From Bacteroidota bacterium (GTDB lineage: Bacteria; Bacteroidota; Ignavibacteria; UBA10030; UBA8401), in assembly GCA_013361065.1 (NCBI GenBank), contig JABWAK010000005.1, forward strand, positions 1-53,360: a stretch of 53,360 nucleotides of DNA. The letters run 5' to 3'. Of this stretch, positions 34,249 through 43,298 are shown piece by piece; within the stretch, counting starts at the first letter, position 1; every line of letters starts with the position of its first letter. The translations under genes and the position numbers were made by a program. The notes under the pieces were generated by a model. It saw nothing but the letters and a program-made list of their open reading frames with translations. It was not told the DNA's origin and did not search any database.

Positions 34249-35066
34249 AGCTGCTGCGTTTGCCAATGTGAATGGAATGCGATATGCGCCGCATGGTCAT
34301 GGATCCCCGACGCATCGGCGGCACGCAATGCGATCGCTTCCGGCGGATAACCGCTCCGGAGTTCACGGATGGTCACCGCATTCCCCTCCAGATGGAACAG
34401 CACACGCCACGACTTGATCGCCATGACGAGTCCTCCGGACTCCAGCTGCATGATGCGCCGGTAGGAATGCGGATGCGGATCGAACGAGAGAACATCGACC
34501 GCGCGTTCCAAGAGATGCACGCCGTGTTCCTTCTCCAGCCATGCGGCCTGTTCCGCCGCGAGCGGAGCGACGGTCACAGCATACGGCGCCGCCTCGTTGT
34601 GTTCCGCTTCCGCCAGCCAGCCGATCTCTGCATCCGGGAATGCTTCGGCATACGGGATGTACGGTTTCAGGTCCAGCACCGGGGTGCCGTCCAGCAGGTC
34701 CGGATTCTCCACGCGGATGGTCCTGCCGCTCACTTCCAGCAGCCGGCAGAGCGAGAGACCGATCGGGTTCGGCCGGTGCGGCGACCGGGTGGCGAATACT
34801 CCCCGTTTCGTCCTGCCGCTGCGGGGCGGCAATACTTTCGGCTTCCATCCGGCGTTCTGATGGAACCAGAAGATGATCCAAATACGCTCGAAACCTTCGA
34901 GATACTCCAAAGCCTGATCGAAATTCCTGTCCGGCAGCAGTTCGATGATCCCTTCGGTCGTCTTCTTGTCAGCCCCCGGCTGCCGCGGAGCATGCTGCTT
35001 CTCCCGGTACGGGGTCCGGATGATGCCGATCGGCTGAAGGATGAGCTGCGGCAGGTCCATGGTCAT
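34245..35066 (-). CDS. trmO: tRNA (N6-threonylcarbamoyladenosine37-N6)-methyltransferase TrmO
   Basis: 273 residues. The N-terminal domain (1-160) has the TsaA/TrmO lines IGIIRTPYREKQHAPRQPG, GFERIWIIFWFHQNAGW, RGVFATRSPHRPNPIGLS and LLDGTPVLDLKPYIPY; the SPHRPNPIG segment binds SAM. The C-terminal half (190-273) matches the smaller YaeB-type C domain (SFDPHPHSYRRIMQL). It adds a methyl group from SAM to t6A37 of tRNA-Thr in known members. The length is somewhat longer than E. coli YaeB (235). It is followed by the overlapping barrel gene. Confidence 0.88.
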   Translation of the reverse strand: MTMDLPQLILQPIGIIRTPYREKQHAPRQPGADKKTTEGIIELLPDRNFDQALEYLEGFERIWIIFWFHQNAGWKPKVLPPRSGRTKRGVFATRSPHRPNPIGLSLCRLLEVSGRTIRVENPDLLDGTPVLDLKPYIPYAEAFPDAEIGWLAEAEHNEAAPYAVTVAPLAAEQAAWLEKEHGVHLLERAVDVLSFDPHPHSYRRIMQLESGGLVMAIKSWRVLFHLEGNAVTIRELRSGYPPEAIALRAADASGIHDHAAHIAFHSHWQTQQL

Positions 35067-35117
35067 CCCTTCAAACGTGCGGGGGACCGGTGAAAGGAAC
35101 GGTTCGTCATGGCCGGC

Positions 35118-36374
35118 TCAGAACTTGTACTTATACGACAGGGAGAGTGAATAGACATCCATGTACGTGCCGCGTCGGTAGGACAATTCCTGCCGGGAAT
35201 AATCGGCCGATGCGGTGACGGAGGAGAACGGATCGAACAGGTACTGGATGCCGCCCCCGATGCCGGTGGAGCCGATATTATAGATGGCCGCGCCGGCCGA
35301 ATCGATGAACCGGTCCTCATCCGGCGAGACGCCGCCGCCGGCCTTCCCGAAGAGATAGTTGCCGTCGCCGAAGTACCACCGCGTGGTGAGCGAGACGGAC
35401 CGCGAGAAGCTGAAATCCCCCGGCGTGATGTAGGTGCGGAGCGAGATCCAGTAATTACCGACGTAGTATCCGACCGAACCGGTGTAGATGTTCACCGGTG
35501 CCGGATCGAAATAGAGATGACGTGAGCCGATCGATGCCTCGAAACTCGCAGGGAGTGAGAAAAAGAGTTCGAGCCCGATACGATGCGCTGGGAACAGGAC
35601 CGCACCGGCGGTATCGGCATACCCGTAATTCACATACGCATACACGCCGCTCATGATGGACGGATACGCCTCCACCTCATACTGTAGTTTGGTCTTCCTC
35701 CTCCGGTCCGCCATATTGATCCGTCCGATCACCGTGCCGTAGCGGGTGGAACGGCTGTACTGCAGCGCAGCGATCTGATTGGGCCGGGGACTCTCGGAGG
35801 TCCAGTCGTACGAATAGGAGATGCCGGCGCTGTTCAGGATCCCTTTGGTGGAAATCGACTCGCGTAGCGGCTCGATCTCCGGATTCGAGCGGTTGATCTC
35901 CTCGAGGATGGAGATCGTCAGCAGCGCTTCCTGGTCCATATTCAGCGCCCGGTAGATTCTCACCTTCTTTACCAGCAGTGCCTCATCGTTCGGGAAGAAC
36001 CGGATCGCTTCATTGCAGAGTTTCAGCGCTGCGGTGTATTTGTCATCCCACATCTCCACATCGATCGCAGCATCATAGGCATCCCGGTATCCTTTCTTGT
36101 TCGCGATGACCGTCGCCAGTTCCTCGCGCGCCTCCCTCCTCCTCCCGTCCCAGGCATAGGTCCGGGCGAGCAGGATACGGATATCGGCATATGACGGACT
36201 CTTCTCTAGCGCCTTCCGCAGAAGGATCCGGGATGAATCCCGCTGCCCGGCAAAGGCAAGGTCACGGCCGCGCAGGAAGAGTTCCTCGGCACCGAGGGAA
36301 TCGAGCGGGGTCTGCGCGCATACCGGAACGGCAGCAGCGAAGGACAGAAGCAGCAGGGTCAGACGCATCGTCAT
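35118..36374 (-). CDS. YaiO-family outer-membrane beta-barrel with N-terminal TPR
   Basis: 418 residues. Signal peptide 1-20 (LTLLLLSFAAAVPVCAQ), then TPR-like helices at 27-165 with the line LARTYAWDGRRREA (TYAW at 72-75), then a YaiO-type barrel from about residue 180 to the end (AGISYSYDW, ending SLSYKYKF with terminal Phe). The layout resembles PgaA, in which periplasmic TPR repeats feed an outer-membrane pore. It is the last gene of the six-gene operon and lies 53 bases after the LtaS-like gene, so it is the likely export pore or cargo guide for the polymer made by the GT2. Confidence 0.8.
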   Translation of the reverse strand: MTMRLTLLLLSFAAAVPVCAQTPLDSLGAEELFLRGRDLAFAGQRDSSRILLRKALEKSPSYADIRILLARTYAWDGRRREAREELATVIANKKGYRDAYDAAIDVEMWDDKYTAALKLCNEAIRFFPNDEALLVKKVRIYRALNMDQEALLTISILEEINRSNPEIEPLRESISTKGILNSAGISYSYDWTSESPRPNQIAALQYSRSTRYGTVIGRINMADRRRKTKLQYEVEAYPSIMSGVYAYVNYGYADTAGAVLFPAHRIGLELFFSLPASFEASIGSRHLYFDPAPVNIYTGSVGYYVGNYWISLRTYITPGDFSFSRSVSLTTRWYFGDGNYLFGKAGGGVSPDEDRFIDSAGAAIYNIGSTGIGGGIQYLFDPFSSVTASADYSRQELSYRRGTYMDVYSLSLSYKYKF

Positions 36375-36408
36375 GTTCGTAGTCCTCAGTGTGGATCGTG
36401 TTGGACCG

Positions 36409-36425
36409 GCCGGTACGGTACCGGC
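36409..36425. other. Near-perfect palindrome between the LtaS-like and YaiO genes
   Basis: GCCGGTAC (36409-36416), one base, and GTACCGGC (36418-36425) form an 8-bp inverted repeat in the 53-base gap. In the minus-strand mRNA it could fold as a GC-rich stem with a small loop and separate expression of the two genes. No U-run follows. Confidence 0.45.
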
Positions 36426-36427
36426 GG

Positions 36428-38923
36428 TCAGCGGAATGAACCGCTGTCGTATTTCTCTTTCAATTCCTTCGCTTCGGCATACGCGGGCGATGACGGGGTC
36501 CGGAGGATGCCTCCCAGTTCCGCCAGCGCTTCGGAATCACGGTCCATGGCGAAATGGATCCGTGCTTTCATCACCTGCGCGAACGGATCCCGGGGCATGA
36601 GCGCGATGGTGCGGTCGATGTACCGCAGCGCCTGCTCATTATTGCCGTTCCAGAACTCCACCCGGGAGAGCCCGAAGTACGCATCGGCATAGCCCGGAGC
36701 ACGGCGGACGATCTCATCATACTCCCGGCGTGCATCCTCGAACCGGCGCTCCCACGCATAGGTGCCGGCCATCAGCAGCCGCACATCGTGATAATCCGCA
36801 TCGATGGTGAGCAATTTCCGGCAGATGACCCGGGCGTCGGCATAATGGCCGGAGAAGGCCGTATCGCGTGCCAGGGCATAGAGTTGGTCTGTGTTCCGCT
36901 TCCACGAATCGATCACCAGGAAGAGGGAATCATCATGCACGGTCTCCGGGATCCCGACCGGTCGGTTCACCGACGGCAGCAGCCGGTTATGAGCCGTGAC
37001 GATATCATTCAATCGGATGAATGCATCACGTTCCGACCGGAGACGGTCGCGGAGCGTGTCGATCGACACTTCCTCCGCATAGAGTCTGGTGTTCAACCGG
37101 AAAAGCCGGTCCCCGGAGAGGAAATACTCCCCGTCGATATAATCGGAGATCTCCCCTTTGAACGGCATGAACGCACGTGAACGGAGGTTGCGGAATCCGG
37201 ATGCCGTATCCATCGCCGTACCGATCCAATGCTGCAGCGGCGGGAAGGTGAGCTGATACCGCTGATGCAGATGACCGAGGAGTGTCGGAACGAGATCGGC
37301 ATGCGTGGAGACCGATGCGAAGACGGCGGGACGCGACACCATCGGCGAAGCGATGATCATTGGCACCCGGTACCGGTCGATCTTCGATTCCATCGGTACC
37401 GGGATCAGCCGGTGGTCGCCGGTGATGATGAAGATGGTGTTCGCATACTCGGCGCGCTGTCGGTACGCGGTGAAGAAGGAACGGAGCGCATCATCGGTAT
37501 AGAGCAGTGCCGTGAAGATCTCCTCATGCTGGGAGAACCGGCGCCGGAACTCCTCCGTACGGTCCGGTGCGGCCGCGATCCGTTCTGCCAGGGCACGGTA
37601 CCGGTCTGCTTCCGGCACCAGGAACGGCTCATGCGTGGAGAGGGTCATGTACACATCCAGCCGCGGCGCACTGCTTCCCGTGCCGATGATCTCCAGCGAC
37701 CGGCGGAAGAGGTCCGCATCCGCGAACCCCCAGGTGAACCCTTCCTTGTTCTGCGGCGACCGTTCGTACGGCGGCGGGAAATCCTTGTCCGAGACGATCC
37801 GGTCGACTCCCTGGCGTTCCAGGAACAGATCCTGCTGGTCGAAGCCGATCGTGCCGCCATAGAAGTACGATGTCCGGTAGCCGTTCTGACGCAGCAGTGT
37901 GAAAAGGGAATGATGGTCGGGCATCCCTTCCCTCAGTTCCAGGAACCCCTGCCGTCCGAACGGCAGGGAGGCCGTGAGCGACGGCAGGACACCGAAGGTG
38001 CGGCCGGTCGTGCTGAGCATATTCTTCCAGTAGAGGTTCGATGCCGCCAGCGAGTCGAGGAACGGTGTGAACCCGCTGTAGTTCCCTCCTGCAACGAATG
38101 CACTCCCCAGTCCTTCTATCATGATGATCACGATGTTCGGCCGGGCATCACGCTGCGTGAGGAACGGACCGAGCACGTCGATGAACTCGGATTCCCGGAG
38201 CAGAGGATATTCATCGGATGAGTATCCGGTCCCTCCGGTCATCACCCGCCACAGGTACCCTCCCGCACTCTCTGCGAAGACCGCCGGTTTGTTCTGCACC
38301 ACGGCATGCACTGTCTCCGATCCGAATGCATCGGACGCCGGCATCAGGAGCGGCCGCAGCGGGACCGCAGCGGCACAGGCGATGTAGAATGCGACGATCA
38401 TGGGACGGGGGGACGGCAGCCGGCGTGCTGCCCACGGCAGCAAGAGCATCACCGCGATCACCATGATGATCCCGCCAACTGCAAGAAGATCGAGCCCGCC
38501 GGACGCTGTGACGGTCTCGGTGATATCACTCCAGGAATAACCGAAGAGATCAGCACCGAGCGGCACCAGCGTCATGCTGAAATACTGGGAGAGACCGACC
38601 GAGACGGCGGCGATGACGGACAGCAGGATGGTGTGGACCCGCAGCGCGGCGCGGTCTCCGAAGAACTGCGACAGCGTCAGGTACAACATTGTGAGGACGA
38701 ACAGAAGCGGACCCCAGGTCAACAGGTCCACGCGGACGATCTGCAGGACCAGCGGGAATACTGATGTGCCCTCCGGCAGCGCACCGGAGACGCGGATGAG
38801 CTCATAGGTCCGGATCACGGAAAGGACGAACAGAGCGAACACATTCACCATCACGTACGGATGGGATCGGTACAGCACGCTGGTGGCAATGGAGGAAATG
38901 GATGGACGATCACTCATAGACAA
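36428..38923 (-). CDS. LtaS-like membrane phosphoglycerol transferase/sulfatase-fold enzyme with C-terminal TPR
   Basis: 831 residues. About five membrane helices lie within residues 25-200. The periplasmic catalytic domain (about 262-560) has the alkaline-phosphatase-superfamily layout of LtaS: metal Glu270 in IIMIEGLGS, candidate nucleophile Thr309 in TTGRTFGVLPS, STHEPF, TGDHRL at 501-506 and STHADLVPTLLG at 539-550. LtaS moves glycerol phosphate from phosphatidylglycerol onto a polymer; related enzymes transfer phosphoethanolamine. The tail 640-831 adds TPR-like helices (LLMAGTYAWERRFEDARREY) that are unusual for LtaS proteins and match the TPR part of the next gene. It starts four bases after the GT2 gene. 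Confidence 0.82.
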   Translation of the reverse strand: MSMSDRPSISSIATSVLYRSHPYVMVNVFALFVLSVIRTYELIRVSGALPEGTSVFPLVLQIVRVDLLTWGPLLFVLTMLYLTLSQFFGDRAALRVHTILLSVIAAVSVGLSQYFSMTLVPLGADLFGYSWSDITETVTASGGLDLLAVGGIIMVIAVMLLLPWAARRLPSPRPMIVAFYIACAAAVPLRPLLMPASDAFGSETVHAVVQNKPAVFAESAGGYLWRVMTGGTGYSSDEYPLLRESEFIDVLGPFLTQRDARPNIVIIMIEGLGSAFVAGGNYSGFTPFLDSLAASNLYWKNMLSTTGRTFGVLPSLTASLPFGRQGFLELREGMPDHHSLFTLLRQNGYRTSYFYGGTIGFDQQDLFLERQGVDRIVSDKDFPPPYERSPQNKEGFTWGFADADLFRRSLEIIGTGSSAPRLDVYMTLSTHEPFLVPEADRYRALAERIAAAPDRTEEFRRRFSQHEEIFTALLYTDDALRSFFTAYRQRAEYANTIFIITGDHRLIPVPMESKIDRYRVPMIIASPMVSRPAVFASVSTHADLVPTLLGHLHQRYQLTFPPLQHWIGTAMDTASGFRNLRSRAFMPFKGEISDYIDGEYFLSGDRLFRLNTRLYAEEVSIDTLRDRLRSERDAFIRLNDIVTAHNRLLPSVNRPVGIPETVHDDSLFLVIDSWKRNTDQLYALARDTAFSGHYADARVICRKLLTIDADYHDVRLLMAGTYAWERRFEDARREYDEIVRRAPGYADAYFGLSRVEFWNGNNEQALRYIDRTIALMPRDPFAQVMKARIHFAMDRDSEALAELGGILRTPSSPAYAEAKELKEKYDSGSFR

Positions 38924-38927
38924 AACA

Positions 38928-40352
38928 TTATTTCTTGAACCCGACCCTGGTCATCACACCCCAGCTCTGCACACCGCGTGCATAGTCCCAGAATGCTTTC
39001 ATGCGCCACCAGACAGTGATCTGCCGGTACCCGAAGTTCTCCACCACCGCCAGCACCAGCAGTTTCACCAGGTCCCGCGTGCGGGGGTACCGGTGGAACG
39101 AGATCTCCTCCAGGATGACAGAACTGACGGAGAACATCACGCCGTAGATCACCGAGACGATGAAGAAGAGCAGGAAGATCTCCAGATTGACCATCCCGAG
39201 ATAGTATCCGAAGCCGACCGCCAGGTACCCCATCGCCTCGATCACCGGTCCGAGCAGTTCGATGAAGACGAAATACGGTACGCTGACCAGTCCGAGCACT
39301 TTGTACCGTTTGTTGAAGAGCATCTTCCGGTGGATCAGCAGTGTGTCCAGCAATCCGCGGTGCCAACGGTTCCGCTGCCGCCCGAGCACTTTCAGCGTCT
39401 CCGGCGCTTCGGTCCAGCAGACCGGGTCCGGGACGAACTCCACACGGTACGGGATATTGTTCTCCAGGCAATGCCGGTGCATCCGCACCACCAGTTCCAT
39501 ATCCTCGCCGACCGTATCATGTTTGTACCCGCCGACCTGCAGCACCAGGTCCCGTTTGAAGAGTCCGAAGGCACCGGAGATGATCAGCAGTCCATTGATG
39601 GCACCCCACCCCATCCGTCCGGACAGGTACGCGCGGTAGTACTCGATCACCTGGAACGACGGCACCAGTTTGTTAGAGAGACGCACCTCCGAGACGCGGC
39701 CCCGTTCGATCTTGCAGCCATTGGCGATCCGCACGATGCCGCCCACGGCCACCACACGGTCGTCATCCAGGAACGGTTTCGCCACTTTGATGAGCGCGTC
39801 ATCCTCCAGAATGGAATCGGCATCGATGGCACAGATCAGTTCGTACCGGGAGACGTTGATCCCCACGTTCAGCGCATCCGCCTTGCCGCCGTTCTGTTTG
39901 TCCACCACGATCAGCTTTCGGTACTCCGGTTTCCTGGAGACGTAGATGCCGCGCACCGGCTTCGTGGCGATGACCGGTACGTAGACCCGTTCCGTCCGCA
40001 CCAGATCGAACTCCCGGATGACTACATCGAGCGTATCATCCTTGCTGCCGTCGTTGATGAACACCACTTCGGCGGTCGGGTAATTCAATTTGAGGAGCGA
40101 GTTGACGCTCTCGATGCAGGTCGCGGATTCATTGTAGGCCGGGGCCAGGATGGAGACGGCCGGGGTCAGTTCGGACTGCACGATGACCCGGTAATCGCAG
40201 AACATATGCCGGCGCAGATAGGTCAGGATGGCGCCGAACGAGATCGTGTACATGGAGAAGTAGAACACGTTCACGAAGATGAAGAAGCCGATGATGAACA
40301 CGGCATACGTGGAGAGGATGGAATCGCTGAATCCGGTCATGAACTCCATCAT
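38928..40352 (-). CDS. Processive family 2 glycosyltransferase (polymer synthase)
   Basis: 474 residues. A helix at about 18-40 is followed by the GT2 domain: LAPAYNESAT, FINDGSKDD with Asp101, AIDADS (the DxD at 177-179), GEDMELVVRMHRH (acid pair of the GED motif at 282-284) and RQRNRW (QxxRW-like signature at 325-330). Three or four membrane helices close the protein (YFVFIELLGPVIEAMGYLAV and later). This is the architecture of PgaC, hyaluronan and cellulose synthases, which polymerise and translocate a beta-linked glycan. The sugar used is not readable. It overlaps the HEAT gene by four bases (ATGATG start). Confidence 0.85.
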   Translation of the reverse strand: MMEFMTGFSDSILSTYAVFIIGFFIFVNVFYFSMYTISFGAILTYLRRHMFCDYRVIVQSELTPAVSILAPAYNESATCIESVNSLLKLNYPTAEVVFINDGSKDDTLDVVIREFDLVRTERVYVPVIATKPVRGIYVSRKPEYRKLIVVDKQNGGKADALNVGINVSRYELICAIDADSILEDDALIKVAKPFLDDDRVVAVGGIVRIANGCKIERGRVSEVRLSNKLVPSFQVIEYYRAYLSGRMGWGAINGLLIISGAFGLFKRDLVLQVGGYKHDTVGEDMELVVRMHRHCLENNIPYRVEFVPDPVCWTEAPETLKVLGRQRNRWHRGLLDTLLIHRKMLFNKRYKVLGLVSVPYFVFIELLGPVIEAMGYLAVGFGYYLGMVNLEIFLLFFIVSVIYGVMFSVSSVILEEISFHRYPRTRDLVKLLVLAVVENFGYRQITVWWRMKAFWDYARGVQSWGVMTRVGFKK

Positions 40353-41578
40353 AGCAGCCCCCCGTCCTCTTCCCGCGGTGCATGCACGTCCACTCCCGCT
40401 TCATGCAGGTATTGCATCGCCACTTTCCGTACATCCTCATTCCCGAGGTCCATCGCATACCGGAGGCTCTTGAGACCCATCTCACCGGACCGTGAGAGCG
40501 CTTCCCCGGCCGCCAATTTCACATTCATCGTATCCTTCACCAGCATCCAGTGCAGCGAATAGGCGAGCGACGGGGACGACATGGCGCCCGCTGCCCGGGC
40601 AGCATCGATCCGGAGCCGTTCATCGTCGGAATCCAGGAACCGTTTGATCACCGGAACGCTCCGGTCATCACCGAGCCGTCCGAGAGCGACGAGACTCTTG
40701 TGCTTCACCTCCGGCACGGTATAATCGATGTATTCCAGCAGCGTCGGCACCGCCTTCACATCGCCCAGAATGCCGAGCATCTCTGCACAGAACCCCTGCA
40801 CCACCGGATATTCGGACCGCATCCCATGCACGAGCGGTTCCACAGCGTGCTCGCCGTACCGAAGGATGGAACGCGAGAGACGCACTTGCATCCATAACGA
40901 CATCCCCTGCAGCCGCATCAGGATCGGAGCGATGATCTCCACTCCGGCGATGTCCAGCATCGCCTGCGCTGCTTCGATCCGGACATCATCATTCTCATCA
41001 TCCAGGCAGCGTTCCAGGTGCGGCAGGGCCGCTTCGTTGAGCATCAGTCCGGCGTTCTTGCATCCTTTCGCCCGGACCCACCACCGATGGTCATCCAGTG
41101 TGCGCACGGTCTCATCGACGAAGCCGAAGTACTCGAACGCCCGCGTCAGACGGATGCGGGTCTCGCCGATCACCTCGCTGGTCAATTGGAGCATCACGCG
41201 TTTCAGCGACCGGCGGCGGGCATGACGGCGGGCGAACGGATCGATATCGAGTTCGATCTTCAGCGCGATCAGCAGCGGCTCCAGTTGCGTGATGAAAGCG
41301 TTCCGGTCCTCGGCGGGATCCGCCGTCGGAATGTCGGAGAAGAGGTAGGCATTCAATGCCTGACGGGTACGGGCATCATGCGATCCGCGGGTCGATTCCA
41401 CGGTCGATTCCCGTACTTTGGCCACGATCAGACCGATCGATCCAATGGCGATCAGAAAGAGCGCGAAGAACGTCGTGACAAGTACAAAGAGGAAGAAGAT
41501 AGCGGTCTCTCCTGCGTGGTTACGGTACGGGGGACGGTCTGTACGCCAATGACCGGTCGGTCGCCCGCCGGAAGACAT
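40349..41578 (-). CDS. Membrane-anchored HEAT-repeat protein
   Basis: 409 residues in the longest frame. One membrane helix near residues 27-52 (FLFVLVTTFFALFLIAIGSI) and then a cytosolic alpha-solenoid of HEAT repeats from about 115 to 400 (LPHLERCLDDENDDVRIEAA, RSVPVIKRFLDSDDERLRIDAA). HEAT proteins act as scaffolds. The frame overlaps the upstream gene by 59 bases. AGGAGAG just after that gene's stop and an in-frame ATC seven bases later (41500) suggest the true start may be there, or that an unusual start is used. It overlaps the GT2 gene, so it is probably a partner of the synthase. Confidence 0.72.
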   Translation of the reverse strand: MSSGGRPTGHWRTDRPPYRNHAGETAIFFLFVLVTTFFALFLIAIGSIGLIVAKVRESTVESTRGSHDARTRQALNAYLFSDIPTADPAEDRNAFITQLEPLLIALKIELDIDPFARRHARRRSLKRVMLQLTSEVIGETRIRLTRAFEYFGFVDETVRTLDDHRWWVRAKGCKNAGLMLNEAALPHLERCLDDENDDVRIEAAQAMLDIAGVEIIAPILMRLQGMSLWMQVRLSRSILRYGEHAVEPLVHGMRSEYPVVQGFCAEMLGILGDVKAVPTLLEYIDYTVPEVKHKSLVALGRLGDDRSVPVIKRFLDSDDERLRIDAARAAGAMSSPSLAYSLHWMLVKDTMNVKLAAGEALSRSGEMGLKSLRYAMDLGNEDVRKVAMQYLHEAGVDVHAPREEDGGLL

Positions 41579-42710
41579 TCTCCATCATCGGCAGGTAGAA
41601 CTTCCAGAAGAATCTTGTCTGATCGGACACGAAATAGAACGAGAAGAGCTTCGTCAGCAGGAATTCCACATTCCAGTACTGGGTCAGCATCGTCTCCACT
41701 CTGTTATCCACGAAATCACCGCCGAAGTACAGTTTCCGGCCGGCATCGGTGGAGACCACGGCCGGGAACCGCACCGGCAGACCGGCGGCATCCATCTTCT
41801 CCCGGCCGCTCTTCGTGCATTCGATCTCATACTCAGCGATCACCTGCGAAGTACTGTCCGCCGTGAGGAATTCGAAGAAATAATAGTACGGCACTTCATC
41901 CTCCGTTCCCTGCAGCAGAGGGTCGGCAGAGGTCCGGATGAAGACCGGCGTGTGCGCAAGGTCTCCGGCATCCAGCACCACCACCTCGGTCTTGTCATCC
42001 CCGCTCGTCCGGTCCACGATGATAATGATACCGCGGCCGGAGAAATCCCACTTGGCAAGGTACCGGCGTTCGTACAGGTCCTTCATCCACCGGGCGGCGG
42101 AGTTGAGATCATCGTAGTACCGTCCTAATGCACCGGTGTAATGCACACCGAACATCCGTTCCAGCCGGCGTTGGGTGCGCCAGTCATCCAGCTGCGGGTC
42201 CTGCAGGGTATTGAACTCCGCAATGCTCATCCTGCCGAGCGAATCGAACGATTCGATCGCATCCATTTCCTGTGCACTCAAACCGCCGTACTCGAACTGG
42301 ATCGGGATGTAGTGGTCGGGCAGTAACCGCTCGTAACTGTCATAATTCATGGGATACCGGTACACACCGTACGTATCGGCGATGTACAGCAGGTCCGCCT
42401 TGTTCAACTGCAGGGCCTCCACCGGACTGAACGAACTGTCCGCAGGATCGTAGCCGTAGAAATCCTTCGTTGCGTCGTAATAGGTTCCGGTGACAGGATC
42501 GACGTACTTCCAATGGGTGAGCAGCCAGAACAGGGAGCGGTGCTCACGGTAATCGTCCGCGGTCGTCTTATCGATCAGGAACAGGGAGAGGGGGCGGGTC
42601 GGGAGTATGGACCAGTAGGCGAACGGAAGTACGAAGACGATGAACAACAGAAGGGCGATGACAAGGAAGATCTTATGAGTATAGAGGAACCGCTTCTGTG
42701 AACGTAGCAT
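41520..42710 (-). CDS. Membrane-anchored periplasmic protein of the polymer operon, unknown function
   Basis: 396 residues. A single membrane helix at 15-37 (IFLVIALLLFIVFVLPFAYW) anchors a large domain. Landmarks are LSLFLIDKTTADDYREHR, LLYIADTYGVYRYP and SIAEFNTLQDPQLDDWRTQ, which resemble a class-I amidotransferase- or DUF4350-like Rossmann layout. No catalytic triad is evident. A second hydrophobic stretch near 350-370 (FLLTKLFSFYFVS) may lie at the membrane. It lies 12 bases after the response regulator gene and overlaps the HEAT gene, so it belongs to the same system. No named family is claimed. Confidence 0.68.
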   Translation of the reverse strand: MLRSQKRFLYTHKIFLVIALLLFIVFVLPFAYWSILPTRPLSLFLIDKTTADDYREHRSLFWLLTHWKYVDPVTGTYYDATKDFYGYDPADSSFSPVEALQLNKADLLYIADTYGVYRYPMNYDSYERLLPDHYIPIQFEYGGLSAQEMDAIESFDSLGRMSIAEFNTLQDPQLDDWRTQRRLERMFGVHYTGALGRYYDDLNSAARWMKDLYERRYLAKWDFSGRGIIIIVDRTSGDDKTEVVVLDAGDLAHTPVFIRTSADPLLQGTEDEVPYYYFFEFLTADSTSQVIAEYEIECTKSGREKMDAAGLPVRFPAVVSTDAGRKLYFGGDFVDNRVETMLTQYWNVEFLLTKLFSFYFVSDQTRFFWKFYLPMMENVFRRATDRSLAYRPSPVP

Positions 42711-42722
42711 GCGTCAATGGGT

Positions 42723-43100
42723 TCAGGTCTTGCGGCGGGCAAGCACGGTTTTGATCCGGACGATGAATTCCTGGGGACTGAACGGTTTCTTGATATAGTC
42801 CTCCACCCCCAGTTCGAACCCTTCAACGATCTCCTTCTCCAGCGTCCGTGATGTGAGCATCACGGTCGGTATGGAGCGGGTCTTGGGATCCTTCTTCAAT
42901 TCCATCACCAGTTCCTTCCCTCCCATGACCGGCATCATCACATCGGTCACGACCAGGTCCACACTGTTCTTCTGAAGGAAATCCAGCGCTTCTTTGCCAT
43001 TGCGTGCGTTGAAGACCTCAAAACCCGAGTTCTTCAGCTTGAAGGTCACCAATTGTTCGATATTGCTGTCGTCCTCGACGACGAGTATTCTATTTGCCAT
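42723..43100 (-). CDS. Stand-alone response-regulator receiver domain protein
   Basis: 125 residues from ATG 43100 (MANRILVVEDDSN); an in-frame start at 43118 adds six residues. The receiver fold has the acidic pair in VVEDD, phospho-acceptor aspartate in VVTDVMMP (Asp53 of this start), the conserved Thr/Ser in MLTSRTLEK and the lysine in DYIKKPFSPQE. There is no output domain, so it must act by binding partners, like CheY or as a relay. It is the first gene of the polymer operon and could adjust the synthase complex through the HEAT scaffold; this is inference. No histidine kinase is encoded nearby in the window. Confidence 0.88.
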   Translation of the reverse strand: MANRILVVEDDSNIEQLVTFKLKNSGFEVFNARNGKEALDFLQKNSVDLVVTDVMMPVMGGKELVMELKKDPKTRSIPTVMLTSRTLEKEIVEGFELGVEDYIKKPFSPQEFIVRIKTVLARRKT

Positions 43101-43265
43101 TCTGGCAATAATATACAAAAAATAGCCTCAGAAGCGAAAGACCGGTCCGGGAGATTCTTTGCCCCGGTAGAACGCTCCACACCGTTTGCATGACCGGTAT
43201 CGGCCGGATGCGCACGATCGCGAACGGCATGGTCCGCGATCGCCGGCGTAAAGTGAAAAAGGATG

Positions 43266-43294
43266 TTTATATTGAGGATTTAATGTGGTATTTT
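43266..43294 (+). promoter_or_regulatory. Likely promoter of the 43351-46046 unit
   Basis: TTTATA (43266-43271), a 17-base spacer and TATTTT (43289-43294) sit upstream of the secreted-protein gene. Transcription would begin near 43300, almost exactly at the base of the hairpin that follows. Confidence 0.5.
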
Positions 43295-43298
43295 GTTG

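Noticed and set aside
38883..40562. 559-codon plus-strand frame opposite the GT2 gene
   Set aside because: It is the antisense shadow of a gene with all GT2 motifs.
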